The translations under genes were made by a program, and so were the position numbers. This document shows positions 1 to 10,200 of a stretch of 64,000 nt of DNA, in pieces; within the stretch, counting starts at the first letter, position 1, and each line of letters begins with the position of its first letter. This DNA comes from Rheum nobile (taxonomy: Eukaryota > Streptophyta > Magnoliopsida > Caryophyllales > Polygonaceae). The stretch lies in assembly GCA_027886185.1 (NCBI GenBank), contig WOAB01000568.1, positions 10,796,501 to 10,860,500 of the forward strand, given 5' to 3'. The notes under the pieces were generated by a model. That model was not told where the DNA came from. It did no database searches and worked only from the letters and a program-made list of their open reading frames with translations.

Positions 1-2142
1 ACACCTATCAGATTTGCCCCTGTTGTTGTTTGCAAATCTCTGTCGAAGCGGGATAGGAGTAGTTTCATCATCCAGACTCTGATAAATCCGATCACGGCTT
101 CCCTTGTTTGTCCTCTTCGGCCACTGGAGGAGCAGTTTTAGACGCGCAAGAGCCGAACTCTTGGGCCTCCTATTGCTGCCTGAGGAGGCGATGATTCCGC
201 TGAGAGCACAGCTTTTGCATTGGCTCAGAATTTCACCTGAGCTTGAGCTGAACCCCGCGCTCTCATCATCGCATTCAGAGTTGTTGCGGTGGTGGTGGGT
301 GTCTTCATTCGCGGCGTACAAGAATATCTCTGAATCGGGTACTCCGAATGAGGTTCCGGGGCTGTTCCCAAGCCCACTTTCCAGCTTGAGTTGGGCTGCA
401 ACGGCGCCTCTTGCCAAGTGATCCTCTCTGTAGGAAACAGTCCCGCCAGCGGAGACCATGTTCTTGATCAGCAGCCTCGAAGAACTGCTCTGCGGATGCT
501 GCTTAAGGAGGTCCATGGCAGTCCTGCCGTCACAGTCTTTGATGTTGAGATGCGTGCAAGGAACCCTCATCAGAAGCTCAGCCACGTCGAGCTGTATGTT
601 CTCGGCCACAGCCAAGTGAAGCGCCGTTCTTCCTTGCTCGTTTCTGGAGTCTATTATATCTTGTACGTTGACGATCTTGGACGCGGCTAGTTGCCTGACG
701 AGCTCGAGCTGCTGGTCGAGTCTGTGAAACCCAGGGGTTTGGAAGCCGGACACGGCCATGTGGAGGAAAGTGTTCCCTTCCTTGTTTGTTGATGATGCCA
801 GTGAAGGGGATGCCACCAGCAAGGCTTCCACCACAGCCAAGAATCCCTTGTAGGCCGCAATATGGAGTGCTGTGTTGCCTTGATGATCAGTGGACTCTAT
901 GATATTCAATGAACCGATAAGGTGCTCAACTACCTGAGGCAATATTGTTCAAGAAACACGGTTAATCGCCGTTTGTGATGTTGTAGCAGTTAACAAAGTC
1001 ATATCCATAAGTCCAATACAATTAACTGAAAGTCAAAAAATTTGGCATTTTACAGCATCCATTCCAATCCATATACTGTACCAAGAGTTTCTTTTCTAGT
1101 TGGAAAAGAAATATACAGAGTAAGAGAAAGTCAAAATCAAAGAAGTTGAGATGAATATTCTTATTTTGTCAACCTAAGGTTCTTTTCAAGGGATGAGAAT
1201 ATGAGATGACAATAAGAAACTTCATTTCTATACTTTCCTCAAATTTGCTAGTTCTATTATATTTTATTTACATAATAAAATTGTTAAGCACTGATATCAG
1301 ATTTCTGACAAGACTCATCCAAGTCCCTAGAGAGATCCCCAATATAATTTGATCAAGAAAAGCAAAGTCAAGGCCCAAAAACATCAGTTGACTAGGCACA
1401 ATCATGGACCAAAAACACAGAACAATTTGCAAGGAGAACGGACCTTGAGCTGGCCTCTTGCAGCTGCAGAATGCAAGATGGTGGAGCCCTGAGCATCTCT
1501 AAAAGCCAAAACATCAGAGCACCCAAGTAAAAGCTCCTTCAAGACGTCCAGATTCCCGCCCCTCGCCGCGCAATGGACACCTCTGTTCATCATTTCCCAC
1601 CTGAACCCATCACAGAACTCAGCCCCTTCTAGATCTCCTCCCCCGAACCTCCTCATCCCAGCTGCAGAGTCCATCAAAAGCTTGAAAACCTCGGAGCTCT
1701 GACTCCTCGCTGCCGCGTAGAGCACGTCACTGATGCCGTATTCCCCTTCCCCAAAAACAAGCAGTGGGTCCCTCCCGAGCAAGTCCTGCACAAAGCTCAA
1801 GTCCCCTGCTGAGGCTGCAGTGTAGAGGAGCCAGCCGCCGTAGCCAGCCCGGATCAGGGAATTGTGGCCGGCTTCGGTTTCGCATTCCAGCAGGAGGTTC
1901 TTCGCAACGAAGGCCCTGCACTTGGCCACGTCATTGAGCTGGTCATGCTCACCATCCCAGACCGTCTCCAGGCGGCGGATTCGGCGCAGGGATGTCAGCT
2001 TGATGAGGAGGTTGGCGTCGATGTAGAGAAGCTCCCTCACCAGGTCGTAGTGGCCATTGGCGGCTGCACAGTCAATGGGGGAAACATACCACCATTGATC
2101 CCCTGTGCTTTCCCACCTCAGAGGAAAGTATGGAGCTGCCAT
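1..2142 (-). CDS. Ankyrin-repeat protein, two exons seen, 3' end off the window
   Basis: Exon 1 is 2142-1444 (233 codons, ATG at 2142). A GT donor follows AAG at 1444, and the acceptor AG is at 935-934. Exon 2 runs from 933 to the window edge without a stop (311 codons), so at least 544 residues are encoded. The splice is phase 0. Ankyrin-type helix pairs are visible near residues 21-45, 103-125, 139-158 and 186-208, and a run of better repeats crosses the splice site, with TALHIAA, TFLHMAV and TALHLAV signatures in exon 2. The rest of exon 2 is polar and Ser-rich with basic stretches, and no membrane helix is seen. Plant ankyrin proteins of this kind act through protein-protein contacts, but the partner cannot be read here. 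No internal stop or frameshift is seen, so this is probably a working gene and the only clear host gene in the window. Continuing exon 1 past 1444 would give a false short C-terminus. Confidence 0.9.
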
Positions 2143-2492
2143 TTTTTAATTTTTAGGTTAGCAATTTTTTCAGCCTACACTACACAATCCTTTTTTATGA
2201 GGATTTAAGAGCAAGATTGTGGGTGGGATTGATTTTCAGTGGTTGTGTGGAGCTTACAAATTAAGATAGAGGAGAGGAACTCTTGGAAGGGGCATTCTCA
2301 CAAACGGTTGGTGGGTATTTGATAAAGAATAGGAGAAGATGAAGAAATGGGTGATTTGTAAGGAGGCGAGAGAGATATGTTGAAGCTAGTATATGGACAG
2401 TTTGGAGGTATACAATAGCAACAATATATACGTCATGATAGAGAAGAATGAAGGAAAACAAGCAAAAATATTTGGCTCTCTTTCAGATGATG
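2143..2492 (-). promoter_or_regulatory. Upstream region of the ankyrin gene
   Basis: About 350 bp separate the ankyrin start codon from the nearest transposon remnant, so the core promoter and 5' leader should lie here. On the minus strand a TATATATT-like stretch sits near 2424-2432 and another TATA-like stretch near 2388-2394. Either would give a leader of roughly 210-260 bases. This is inferred from position and base content only. Confidence 0.3.
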
Positions 2493-2795
2493 AAAATAAT
2501 TTATTTATTTTTATTAAAGGCAAACACCAAGACTCATCCCATGATTACAGTCTTAAATCATCCCAATGAATAATCTTTACAAACTTGGTACCAAAGTTTA
2601 GAGTTTCATATCTAGTGGTAGGAATGTAAGAAGTAGCACTAATACAGTTGGAGGAACAAATGATACGCTGAAATCTATGTAGTACCGGAGGAGGAATGTC
2701 ATGACTAGCCAGAAAATTTGTTGTACGGTTGGCGTCTCAAAAGTAGTGATGTACCTGAAAGACAGTAAAGGACGAAAGAAGCAAAATAATATTTT
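2493..2795 (-). pseudogene. LINE 3' fragment, end of RNase H domain
   Basis: Read on the minus strand, this encodes the end of the RNase H-like domain that closes plant L1-type LINE ORF2. The pattern QVHHY, DANRTTNFLASHD, HRFQR and KIIHWDD parallels the plus-strand fragment next door almost residue for residue. A TGA replaces the Arg expected before DAN. After the stop near 2552 there is a short 3' UTR and a tail of AATAAA/AAATAAAT type ending near 2493, which looks like the insertion end of a LINE. It is a short dead fragment. Confidence 0.7.
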
Positions 2796-3476
2796 GAATG
2801 GACTTCATTGTCCTCTACAAGCAATCGACCACTTATCAAACGTAATCGACAATGCCTTACTAACCGTATTTGGAAAAAACCTCCTGCTAATTGGATAAAA
2901 TTAAATTTTGATGGATCGAGGAAGTCCGATGATACGACACATTTTGGATATTTAATGTGTGACCACAAAGGAGATGTTCTTTCCTTTCATCGAGAAACTA
3001 TTTCATCTACTTCTGCCTTGCAAAGCGAAGCCCTTGCAGCTCTTTTTGGTCTTCAACAGGATGCACGGCTTCATGTCAAGAATATTATTCATGAAGGTGA
3101 TATTCTAGTTGTCATTAACTCAATCAAAGATATATGGAAAATTCCCTGGAAAATTCACTATATTGTTATAGATATTTCTACGCTGTTGTCTACTTTTGTC
3201 TCTTTTCAGGTCCATCACTGCTTCCGTGAGGCAAATTGCGCCGCGGATTTCCTTGTCGCCCATGCCATCCCGCCAGACGCTCTCCATAACTTCCAGCGTC
3301 TCTTTCATCTGACACGCTATGCTACTGATGTTCAGAATCGTCTTGCTTCTAGATATGAGTTTATCAATCTAAACTCTTCCTTTGCTAGTTTTGAGACAAT
3401 ATTTTTAAAAATCATCTATTAAGATGATTTAGTACTGTCTTCCTTATTGGAAGGATTCTAGTGTATGTAAAAGTCA
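2796..3476 (+). pseudogene. LINE 3' fragment, RNase H domain (RVT_3-like)
   Basis: An open frame at 2808-3422 (204 residues) holds a nearly whole RNase H-like domain of the plant LINE ORF2 type: WIKLNFDGS near residue 29, an SEALAALFGL helix, then QVHHCFREANCAADFLVAHA and a basic tail. The first Asp, the Glu and the Asn/Asp near ANCAADF sit where the catalytic residues are expected. There is no reverse transcriptase upstream, so this is a 5'-truncated LINE insertion and not a host RNase H gene. It starts where the opposite-strand fragment ends, and both tails point outwards. Confidence 0.75.
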
Positions 3477-3825
3477 TTCGCAAGACTAAAATTTTGTCTC
3501 ACTTGAAATTAATGATTACGGTATTAATTATATGGATTTTACATGTTTATAGTTGTGGTTTCACTTCATGCACGTATCACGTCGCAATACAACAAACAAA
3601 TTGATCGATAAAATACAAGGGAAAAGAATGAAAGGAAATTATATATTTTCCCCTTCATCGATAGCAACATTATTCATTTTAATGGTTTATCAATCTAGAT
3701 ATCTATTAACTTTAACATAATCAGTTTAAAAAGAATCAATGATCGTAAATTTTACTCCGTAGTACATGCATGATTAGATAGGAGGGGAGATTTATTTTCT
3801 TTTAGTATAATAATTGTATGTTAAA
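3477..3825. other. AT-rich spacer
   Basis: I see no gene, repeat pair or recognisable element here. It may hold the rest of the LINE 3' UTR and old decayed sequence. Confidence 0.4.
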
Positions 3826-4936
3826 GCTTAGTGGGTCAATCATGAGATGCGTATACATACGAGTATACACGGGGCAGAGTTATAGAGGAGCTAAGGGAGC
3901 TGTCGGCCCCGCTTCTTTCCGGCGAACTCTTAGGCCCTGTAAATTTTGTCCATTTGAATTTTTTAATTTTATAATATAAGATATATAACAGAAAATTATA
4001 ACAAGAAAAATATCATGGCTTAATGATTATGACTTAATGATTTTTGTGTTGAAACTTGTATAAAAAGGTACCTATCAACTCATTTCTTTTATTCTGTTTT
4101 CTATATTTTTCTATCTTTTTATAAAAAAGAAATTGAAAATCAAATATCATTTAAAAAAAATAGAAAATAAAAAAATATGTATGATATAGATAAATCCAAT
4201 TTCAAATAGTAACCATATCGAGTATGAACTTGAAATGTTTTTTTGTACTTAAGTTTTTTGATTAATTAATTAGATTGATGAAATATTGAACATTTGTTGA
4301 AAAATTTAATTTATTTTGTTTGAAATGGGTTGTTTTATTTGTTTATACTTAGGAAAATGGATAAGTATCTTATTCAGAGTACGAGAAAGCCAATTTCAAA
4401 TAACGAGTCTTAAAATGTTGATATAAGTGTGAAGGGACTGAATAAGTAAAATGTTGATATAAGTGTGAAGAGACTGAATAAGTAAAATGTTGAGTAATCG
4501 TTAAACATTTTAGCTTCCCCTTGTGAGAATTTTTGGCTTCGTCACTGACTCACTGAGTATACATGTGCATAAAAAAATACGTAAGTCTAGTGAGATTTTA
4601 TCCTAAAAGCAATTAACTATATGAGAAGTAGTCAACCAAGCTTATGTACTAGTCTTTGTTTAGTCTCTAAATCGATGTGGGATAACTTTATCTCCACATG
4701 CCCCTCAAGTGTAACTGTCTAGATCAATTGACACTTTACAACATGTCTTAAGGGCTGGCAAACGAACTCAAACTAGGAACCCGCTCTGATACCTGGTTAA
4801 AGTCCGATGGGCCAATCGCGGGATACGTGTACGTACAAGCGCACATGTGCATAAAGTGAAACACATAAGTCTAGTGGGGTTCTACCATAAAACAAATTGG
4901 CAATAGGAGAAGTAGTCCATCAAGCTTATATTTTAT
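3826..4936 (-). mobile_element. TRIM-like short LTR element, minus strand, split by an insertion
   Basis: Two related segments flank a tiny internal region. The left copy is 3826-3868 plus 4555-4698, and the right copy is 4794-4936, truncated on the right. They share a start resembling TTAAAGTCCGATGGGCCAAT and later AAGTCTAGTG and GAAGTAGTC. On the minus strand the right copy ends in CCA, followed at once by GGTATCAGAGC, a primer site for tRNA-iMet. The left copy begins TGTGGAGATA just after a purine-rich TTGAGGGGCA. The internal part is therefore only about 95 bp (4699-4793) and cannot code for protein. This layout fits a terminal-repeat retrotransposon in miniature. I see no 5S-like sequence in the LTRs, so I do not call it Cassandra. 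Confidence 0.6.
3869..4554. mobile_element. hAT-like non-autonomous insertion
   Basis: The insert is flanked by GAGTATAC at 3861-3868 and 4555-4562, an 8-bp duplication typical of hAT transposons. The left end reads ACGGGGCAGAG and the right end, reversed, contains CAGTGACGAAGCC. Both are degenerate forms of the CAGxGGCGGAGCC ends seen in many plant hAT-type repeats. It is AT-rich and non-coding. At 4411-4495 it contains a 36-bp tandem repeat of about 2.4 copies. The exact right terminus is uncertain by about 8 bases. Confidence 0.5.
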
Positions 4937-5530
4937 TAAAGATTGTCATTCTAGACAATGACACAACTATTAAGGAATACAAGAATTACCCTACAAAAAT
5001 TATAAACTTTTTAAAAAATTTATAATGACTTAATAACCCATCTCAATTGTAGTCAATAAATAAAAAATACAATTTCTAATGCTAAACCTCGTAACTCACT
5101 AATAAATTATTACATAAATACCTAAAATAACAATCTTCTTTTAATAAAAATTTAAACTAAAATGACAATCTTATCCGAACAAAAAGAGTGATTATTTTGT
5201 CTCAAATTCGAATGTGAAATAGCATTTATCCGAACGATGTCGAATATCTATTACTATTATGTGCTAGTCACCATCATGATTCACGCGTAATTCTTTCAAA
5301 CTGGGTGTTGAGTACCAAACCAAATTTTCTGCTCCCTCTCCCTGTACCCCTCTCTGCTCCCTCTCCATCTCAGTCGTTTAAACCGAAATCAAAAGGGAGA
5401 TGAAGAGTTGATGGGTGTGGTGTAGGATTTAGGGAATGGGGTGGGGAGCAGAATAGTTGAACTGATTGAGTACTACGTGATTTGTTTGTTTTAGAAAGCA
5501 ATCCAACTTCATCATATATGAATTTGGCAT
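4937..5530. other. AT-rich spacer with a pyrimidine-rich tract
   Basis: No gene is supported. A CT-rich stretch near 5327-5372 repeats CTCCCTCTCC-like units. The remainder is AT-rich and unrecognised. Confidence 0.4.
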
Positions 5531-5533
5531 TTA

Positions 5534-5649
5534 GGATGTGTTTGGATCACCATCAAAATATATTTTAATAAATTAATAATTACATTTTAATAGAAAAAAT
5601 ACAATTTAATACATTAAAATGTATTTTGAAATACCATCCAAACGAATCC
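5534..5649. mobile_element. Tourist-like MITE (PIF/Harbinger type)
   Basis: This 116-bp element has terminal inverted repeats GGATGTGTTTGGAT and GGATTCGTTTGGAT that continue inward through ATTTTAAT-rich arms, so the whole unit can fold into a hairpin. It is flanked by TTA at 5531-5533 and 5650-5652, the target duplication expected for Harbinger-family MITEs. There is no coding capacity. Confidence 0.8.
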
Positions 5650-5652
5650 TTA

Positions 5653-6288
5653 GTAGTGACTTGGTAGGAAACCTTAAATTAGTTACACGGGGTGAGTGCA
5701 TTCTTCTACAAGTCCCATTCCCATCCCATATATCATATATGTAGGTTACGTACGTAGCATCCTCTTCTTTCTTTCTTTTTTTTGTCAACCCAAAAAATGT
5801 TTGCTTCTATTAATTCCCTTCATTGGATCGGGGGAAAGAATGCATATTTTATTATACGGAATATAGTATTTCATCTTTGTCAGCACTCTACACGGACCAC
5901 AATCATAGAAATCATGTGATAGTTGCACTTGACAGCAGTTCATCAAATGCACGGGAAAGGAAATGAATAAGAGCATCCCATATATGACACGTCGGATATT
6001 TATAAATGCTTTCGGTTCGGCACATTCATGATTCAACGGCACTAATTGTCCTTGGCCTTAATATCACAGTTAGTTTCCACCACACAGACTGATTGCAAAG
6101 CAAAAGCTAAAACTCAGCAGGACCGAACTTCTGATTGAACTTCCATATATACAGTCAGCGGCCCACAAATTACCGAAAGGGGTGAGATTACTTAACAAAA
6201 CTAAATTTATGGCATATAATTACTCCCATAGTCATAACAAAGTGGTTGATAAGGACCTATTGTTGGAATAATTTATATTCCCAAATAC
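5653..6288. other. Spacer, no gene recognised
   Basis: Short open stretches on the minus strand near 5785-6042 have no recognisable domain or repeat. I see nothing I can support as a gene here. Confidence 0.4.
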
Positions 6289-7853
6289 TTGGGGCTCGTT
6301 CGGTAAGGCTTTTTTGGGGTCTTATCTGGAGAAATCAGATCCGGGCGTCATCTTTCTCCTAAAATGGCGTTCGGCGACAGCGTGTCTTATGGATGACTGA
6401 AGAGGGATTATTTGGATTGAAATTTGGTGAAATCTATCAGCCTCGATCTCCAACTTATGGGACTTATGTTAGGAGGCTTATCGATTCCAACTCGATTTTG
6501 CCCCTAGCTTCAGCTTCGTCATCTTCCTCCTGAAATGGTCTTCCAAATCGATGTACCCTAGCTTCGTCATCTTGAAGTTGAACGTGGTCTTCCTCGTCGC
6601 CGATCGCCGAGTTCGTCCAGAGTAAGATCTTCTTCCTCTCTTCTCCTCTTTTCCATGTCTCCCTAAACCCTAAGCTTCTTCCCCCTCTTCGCTCAGATCT
6701 GTGTCGGAAGACCCCGACCCCTCCCCATTTATCGACACCATTTTCTGTCTTCGAACTCTTTTATCGAGTTCAAGGCTGGATCTGGAACCGTAATTCTTCA
6801 GATAACGACCAGGGTTTTCTAGATCTGGGATTGTAAAGCTCCAATTTGAGCTTATTTTGGTTATTGCTATGATTTAGGGTTTATGGTAGATGACTCCTCT
6901 ACGCATGAACTGGGGGATTACATTTTAGGGTTTCAAATGAGGTTTGTTTGTTCTCGTTTTGTGCTTCTTTGACGTGTATTGTTCAGAATTTGAGCTTCTC
7001 AGCGTATCCAAGTTAGTCATCACTTCACACTACTCTACCTAGCATTTAGCTCATGTATACTACACTATCACAAATATTAGATACTTCTGTCTATAGATGA
7101 CAATAAGAGTCCAACTTATTGTAAGTGGAGTTTGCCTGCTAAACAACTAACCAAGTTTATGCAATATGTGTTACATGCTTATAAGAAATTGAACATGGGC
7201 TTGAAAATATTCTGATGTTCACTTGTTTTCTGCAAGGCTTATTTAATACATTTTACTTCTTAGAGTTACAAGTTTGAAGATTGAGTAGAAGCTGGCTAGA
7301 AATTCAGTGTCGTGATACTCCAGCAAAGCTGATTCCCCTTGGTTAGAACATGTCCTTTATTCAACTATGCTTCTCATTTGAGTCATTGTACCAGAAACTA
7401 TGATATATGTTTATTAATGTTTTCATGTTGCTTCACAAATTATTTTATTTGAAATAATTGTTTCACGAGTTGTTTTATTTGTATGTGCATTTGAAGTATG
7501 TTTGTATGATGTGGACAAAAAGTGCCATATGATGCAGACTAATAGGGGGATTTGAATTACATTATTGTTTATGCTGATCTTGTTGGATGAATGAAATGCC
7601 TCCTTTGCACATATACTGCTTAAGGCAGATTACAAAAGAGTGATTTAATTGTTGTGGATGGTGCTCAAGATGATCAATATTACATGATTGTAATTGTTCT
7701 TTAATGTGATTTATTTTCATCTATTTGTTTTGGAAGTTATAGGTCGTGCATGCCAATTCGAATTGAGGTGTCACATTACTTTATATCTCTTTCTTCTTTT
7801 TGTATAAATTGATCTCCTAGAGGTAATCTGTATTTTTGCTCTCACTCTTGCAG

Positions 7854-7958
7854 AGAGCAAGCACATAAGGGATTTGAGGTGGAAGTCGAAGCCATAGGTA
7901 GAGTGAGACATAAGAACCTGGTTGGGCTAATTGGTTATTGTGTTGAAGGTCCCAAAAG
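7854..7958 (+). pseudogene. Captured receptor-like kinase exon
   Basis: This 105-bp exon encodes the part of a plant receptor-like kinase around subdomains [24 protein letters not shown] is recognisable, including the alpha-C Glu and the RHKNLV motif. It keeps a polypyrimidine tract and AG acceptor at 7852-7853 and a GT donor at 7959. The last codon is split after two bases, as at the matching junction in kinase genes of this group as I recall them. No other kinase exon is visible on either side, so this is a lone fragment picked up with its splice signals. Confidence 0.7.
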
Positions 7959-8261
7959 GTACTATTATGCAATTCTTTTCCATGTATATTTCTTTGTGGT
8001 TGCATTAAGATTGCATCCTTATATAGAAGTTCTATCAACCTAAGTAATCAATATTTGAACACTTATTGTAAAGGATCACTTCTATCTGACTTTAAAATGA
8101 CTATACACAGGGAAGCGGTTAATCGTTTCCTATTTTGGTATATGCAGTGTTAAGTATTGTACAAATGCATGGTATTGTACTTTTCCTTCTCATATGCTTG
8201 ACATATTGCTGAGCTACTGCAGACTGTTAAATATTCTTATGTAATTTTTTATGGATAAGAA

Positions 8262-8463
8262 GTTGCAGGATAGATAGAATTTTTCTTTGAAGTTATAGTC
8301 GTCTATGTTAAAGGCAATCCAAATTAGTTTTTCCTAGATTTTACTTATGCATGTGTTTGGTCTTTGTTCTCTTTATGCACTTGTTTCTATTGTTGCTTTG
8401 GTAAAGTTGCAGGATAGATAGAATTTTGCTTTGTATAAAGTTGCAGGATACATAGAATTCTGC
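8262..8463 (+). repeat. Short direct repeats before the small gene
   Basis: The unit AAGTTGCAGGATAGATAGAA occurs near 8262 and 8405 and again, with one change, near 8438. The copies lie just upstream of the start codon at 8501 and may reflect local slippage or duplication. Confidence 0.6.
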
Positions 8464-8500
8464 TTTGTATGATTTTTTTCTTTGCCTTTCATAGCCCATA

Positions 8501-9071
8501 ATGTCTAGTGAAGGAGATAATAATGGTTACGACGAGCTTCCTAGCTGGGTAAGGGAAGCACTATCTGATTATAGCAACGAGTCGGTGTGGCTCGATCCTT
8601 ATTTTGAGGTAATGATTTTATAACAATTTTGCTTTTATAATATAAATTGAGAACTTGCAAGGGATGTTCTGTTTTGAAATCTTTTATTTTCTTTAGTCGT
8701 ACGATGTGACCAGGTTTGATGACTCTATCTATAGGGTCGAAGAAACGGAGCCTAGGGCACAGATGTTTCAACAAATTGCAAGGGATCTTAGGAATTATAT
8801 TGCTGAGGAAGATGATAGGGAACAAGTTAGAATTGCCGATCGAACTGCCGATCTTACCCATCAACTTCAACAAGAGATTGCAAATGTTGGTTACTTGGAT
8901 ATGAACAACCAAGAACTTACTGAACGGGTAAGTGAATTATCGAATGCATACGTTCAAGTGGCATTAGAACGTGACATTGCAAGGAGGAGGTTCAAATATT
9001 ATGGTTGGGTAGTCACATTTCTTATGGTCTTTGTTATTTTGGGTTTTATCATCCGTGACTTTGTTATGTAG
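8501..9071 (+). CDS. Unknown spliced protein with coiled coil and C-terminal membrane span
   Basis: Exon 1 is 8501-8608 (36 codons, ATG after an in-frame upstream break). The donor is GAG|GTAATG, the acceptor is TTCTTTAG at 8691-8696, and exon 2 is 8697-9071 ending in TAG. The product would be 160 residues. It has an acidic N-terminus with LPSWVREAL, then a long charged helical stretch with heptad-like spacing, and ends with a single hydrophobic span (WVVTFLMVFVILGFII) and a five-residue tail. That resembles a tail-anchored membrane protein. I do not recognise the family, and it does not look like a Harbinger transposase or Myb-like partner. The frame is intact and splice sites are good, so it may be expressed. 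Its position inside a transposon suggests capture or a family-specific accessory gene. Confidence 0.55.
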
Positions 9072-9712
9072 TAGTGATTATCTCGAAACTTCGTAAGTTA
9101 TTAGTAGTGATGTGTGCATGAATCACCTAGCAATTAAACTTTGGGTGTTCATTTTGATTGTATTTGCACACATACATTGTTATTGTATGGGTTTGTAATT
9201 GGATGACTGTAGGCTCGTGAATGTAGGCAATGAAACTTGAATTATTGCTATGAATGTAGGCTTATGTGGTAGCTGAAATTTCAGCATGTGTCGTTGATGG
9301 TAGCTGGTCCTACTGCATGTGTCATTGTAATTGGGTCACTGTAGGCTCGTGAAGGAGCCTACAGTTTTTTGGGTGTTTGATTCAAAACAGAAATTTGAGG
9401 ATGGGGAAAGGAGCCAAACCCTAGTCGGGTAGCAAGCAAAAATTTGAGGGAGAGAGAAATGTCTCAAATTTGGGGATAAAACAATACCCCTCAATTAAGG
9501 GCAAGTTGATCATTTTTATTAGAAATTAAGTTTAGATAAGTCATTGATACCGAACATTCCATAAGATTTTAGCCCTCAATTTCAGCTTCAGTCTCAGCTC
9601 AATTCAGCCCTTAGCTTAAATTCTCAACTTCAGCTTCAGTCTAGTTCAACCCTTACTTCAGCTTCAGCCCCAATAAGCCCCAGTCATATCGCCCATATCG
9701 AACAGATCCTTA

Positions 9713-10045
9713 GACGAGCTATTCAAATGAAAGAATTCAATTAATCATGAAATTGGGCTTTGGGAGAACTATGCCCAAAGGCAAGTTCATGGTGGACGGC
9801 TGAAAATGAGACATTTGTAGGCTCTAGAATTAATGAGAAGAAATTAAGCTGATGAAGAAATTAATTAGCATGTGGATTAGATATGTCTACAAAAAATGTC
9901 TAGAATAATTCAGTACCAGAAATATTTAGGACCTTTATGAAATTATCTTCTTAGAGGAAAGTGAATGTCGTGGGTTTGAAGCACCGACATAGAAAGGCTA
10001 TAAATAGACACATGATGTGTATTTTAGGCAAGTAGTGGAGAGTAG
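9713..10045. other. Spacer between two elements
   Basis: No gene or repeat pair is recognised. The sequence directly before 10046 should be the insertion site of the next LTR element, but I do not find a matching target duplication on its far side. Confidence 0.4.
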
Positions 10046-10188
10046 TGTAAGGGCACCTAAGGGGATTAGCTAAGGGTCGTTGGTGTAACAACCTAACTAA
10101 TGACCTAATTATAGGCCCTAGCTTATACACATCTGGCATCAATGATCATAACAGACTTCTTCTCTCAAACTCTCTTTCTTCCCTATCT
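10046..10188 (+). repeat. 5' LTR of element A, truncated
   Basis: This matches 15010 onward from TGTAAGGGCACC through CTCTTTCTTCC. It then diverges and passes straight into the gag start at 10201. No TGGTATCAGAGC-like primer site lies between, so the LTR end and primer site appear deleted. Confidence 0.7.
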
Positions 10189-10200
10189 CTTTCCTCTGAC

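Larger units (their letters stand above)
6292..9709 (+). mobile_element. Harbinger-like element carrying captured gene pieces
   Basis: The ends form an imperfect inverted repeat: GGGCTCGTTCGGTAAGG at 6292 and, reversed, GGATCTGTTCGATATGG ending at 9709. The flanks are TTG at 6289-6291 and TTA at 9710-9712, close to the TTA/TAA duplication of PIF/Harbinger elements. Sub-terminal regions repeat GCTTCAGCTTCAG-like units near 6510 and 9582-9670. No DDE transposase or Myb-like second protein was seen, so the element would be non-autonomous. Inside are a receptor-kinase exon (7854-7958) and a two-exon gene (8501-9071). The superfamily call rests on ends and flanks only. Confidence 0.55.

Noticed and set aside
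104..690. Two plus-strand open frames over the left edge
   Set aside because: They are antisense to exon 2 of the ankyrin gene, which reads as a clean protein in the opposite direction.
1402..1443. Extension of ankyrin exon 1 to a stop at 1402
   Set aside because: A good donor at 1443 and an in-phase exon 2 make splicing far more likely than a truncated protein.
2493..3476. Twin-primed LINE inversion
   Set aside because: A 5' inversion of one element would give non-overlapping parts. Both fragments here contain the same 3' region and tail.
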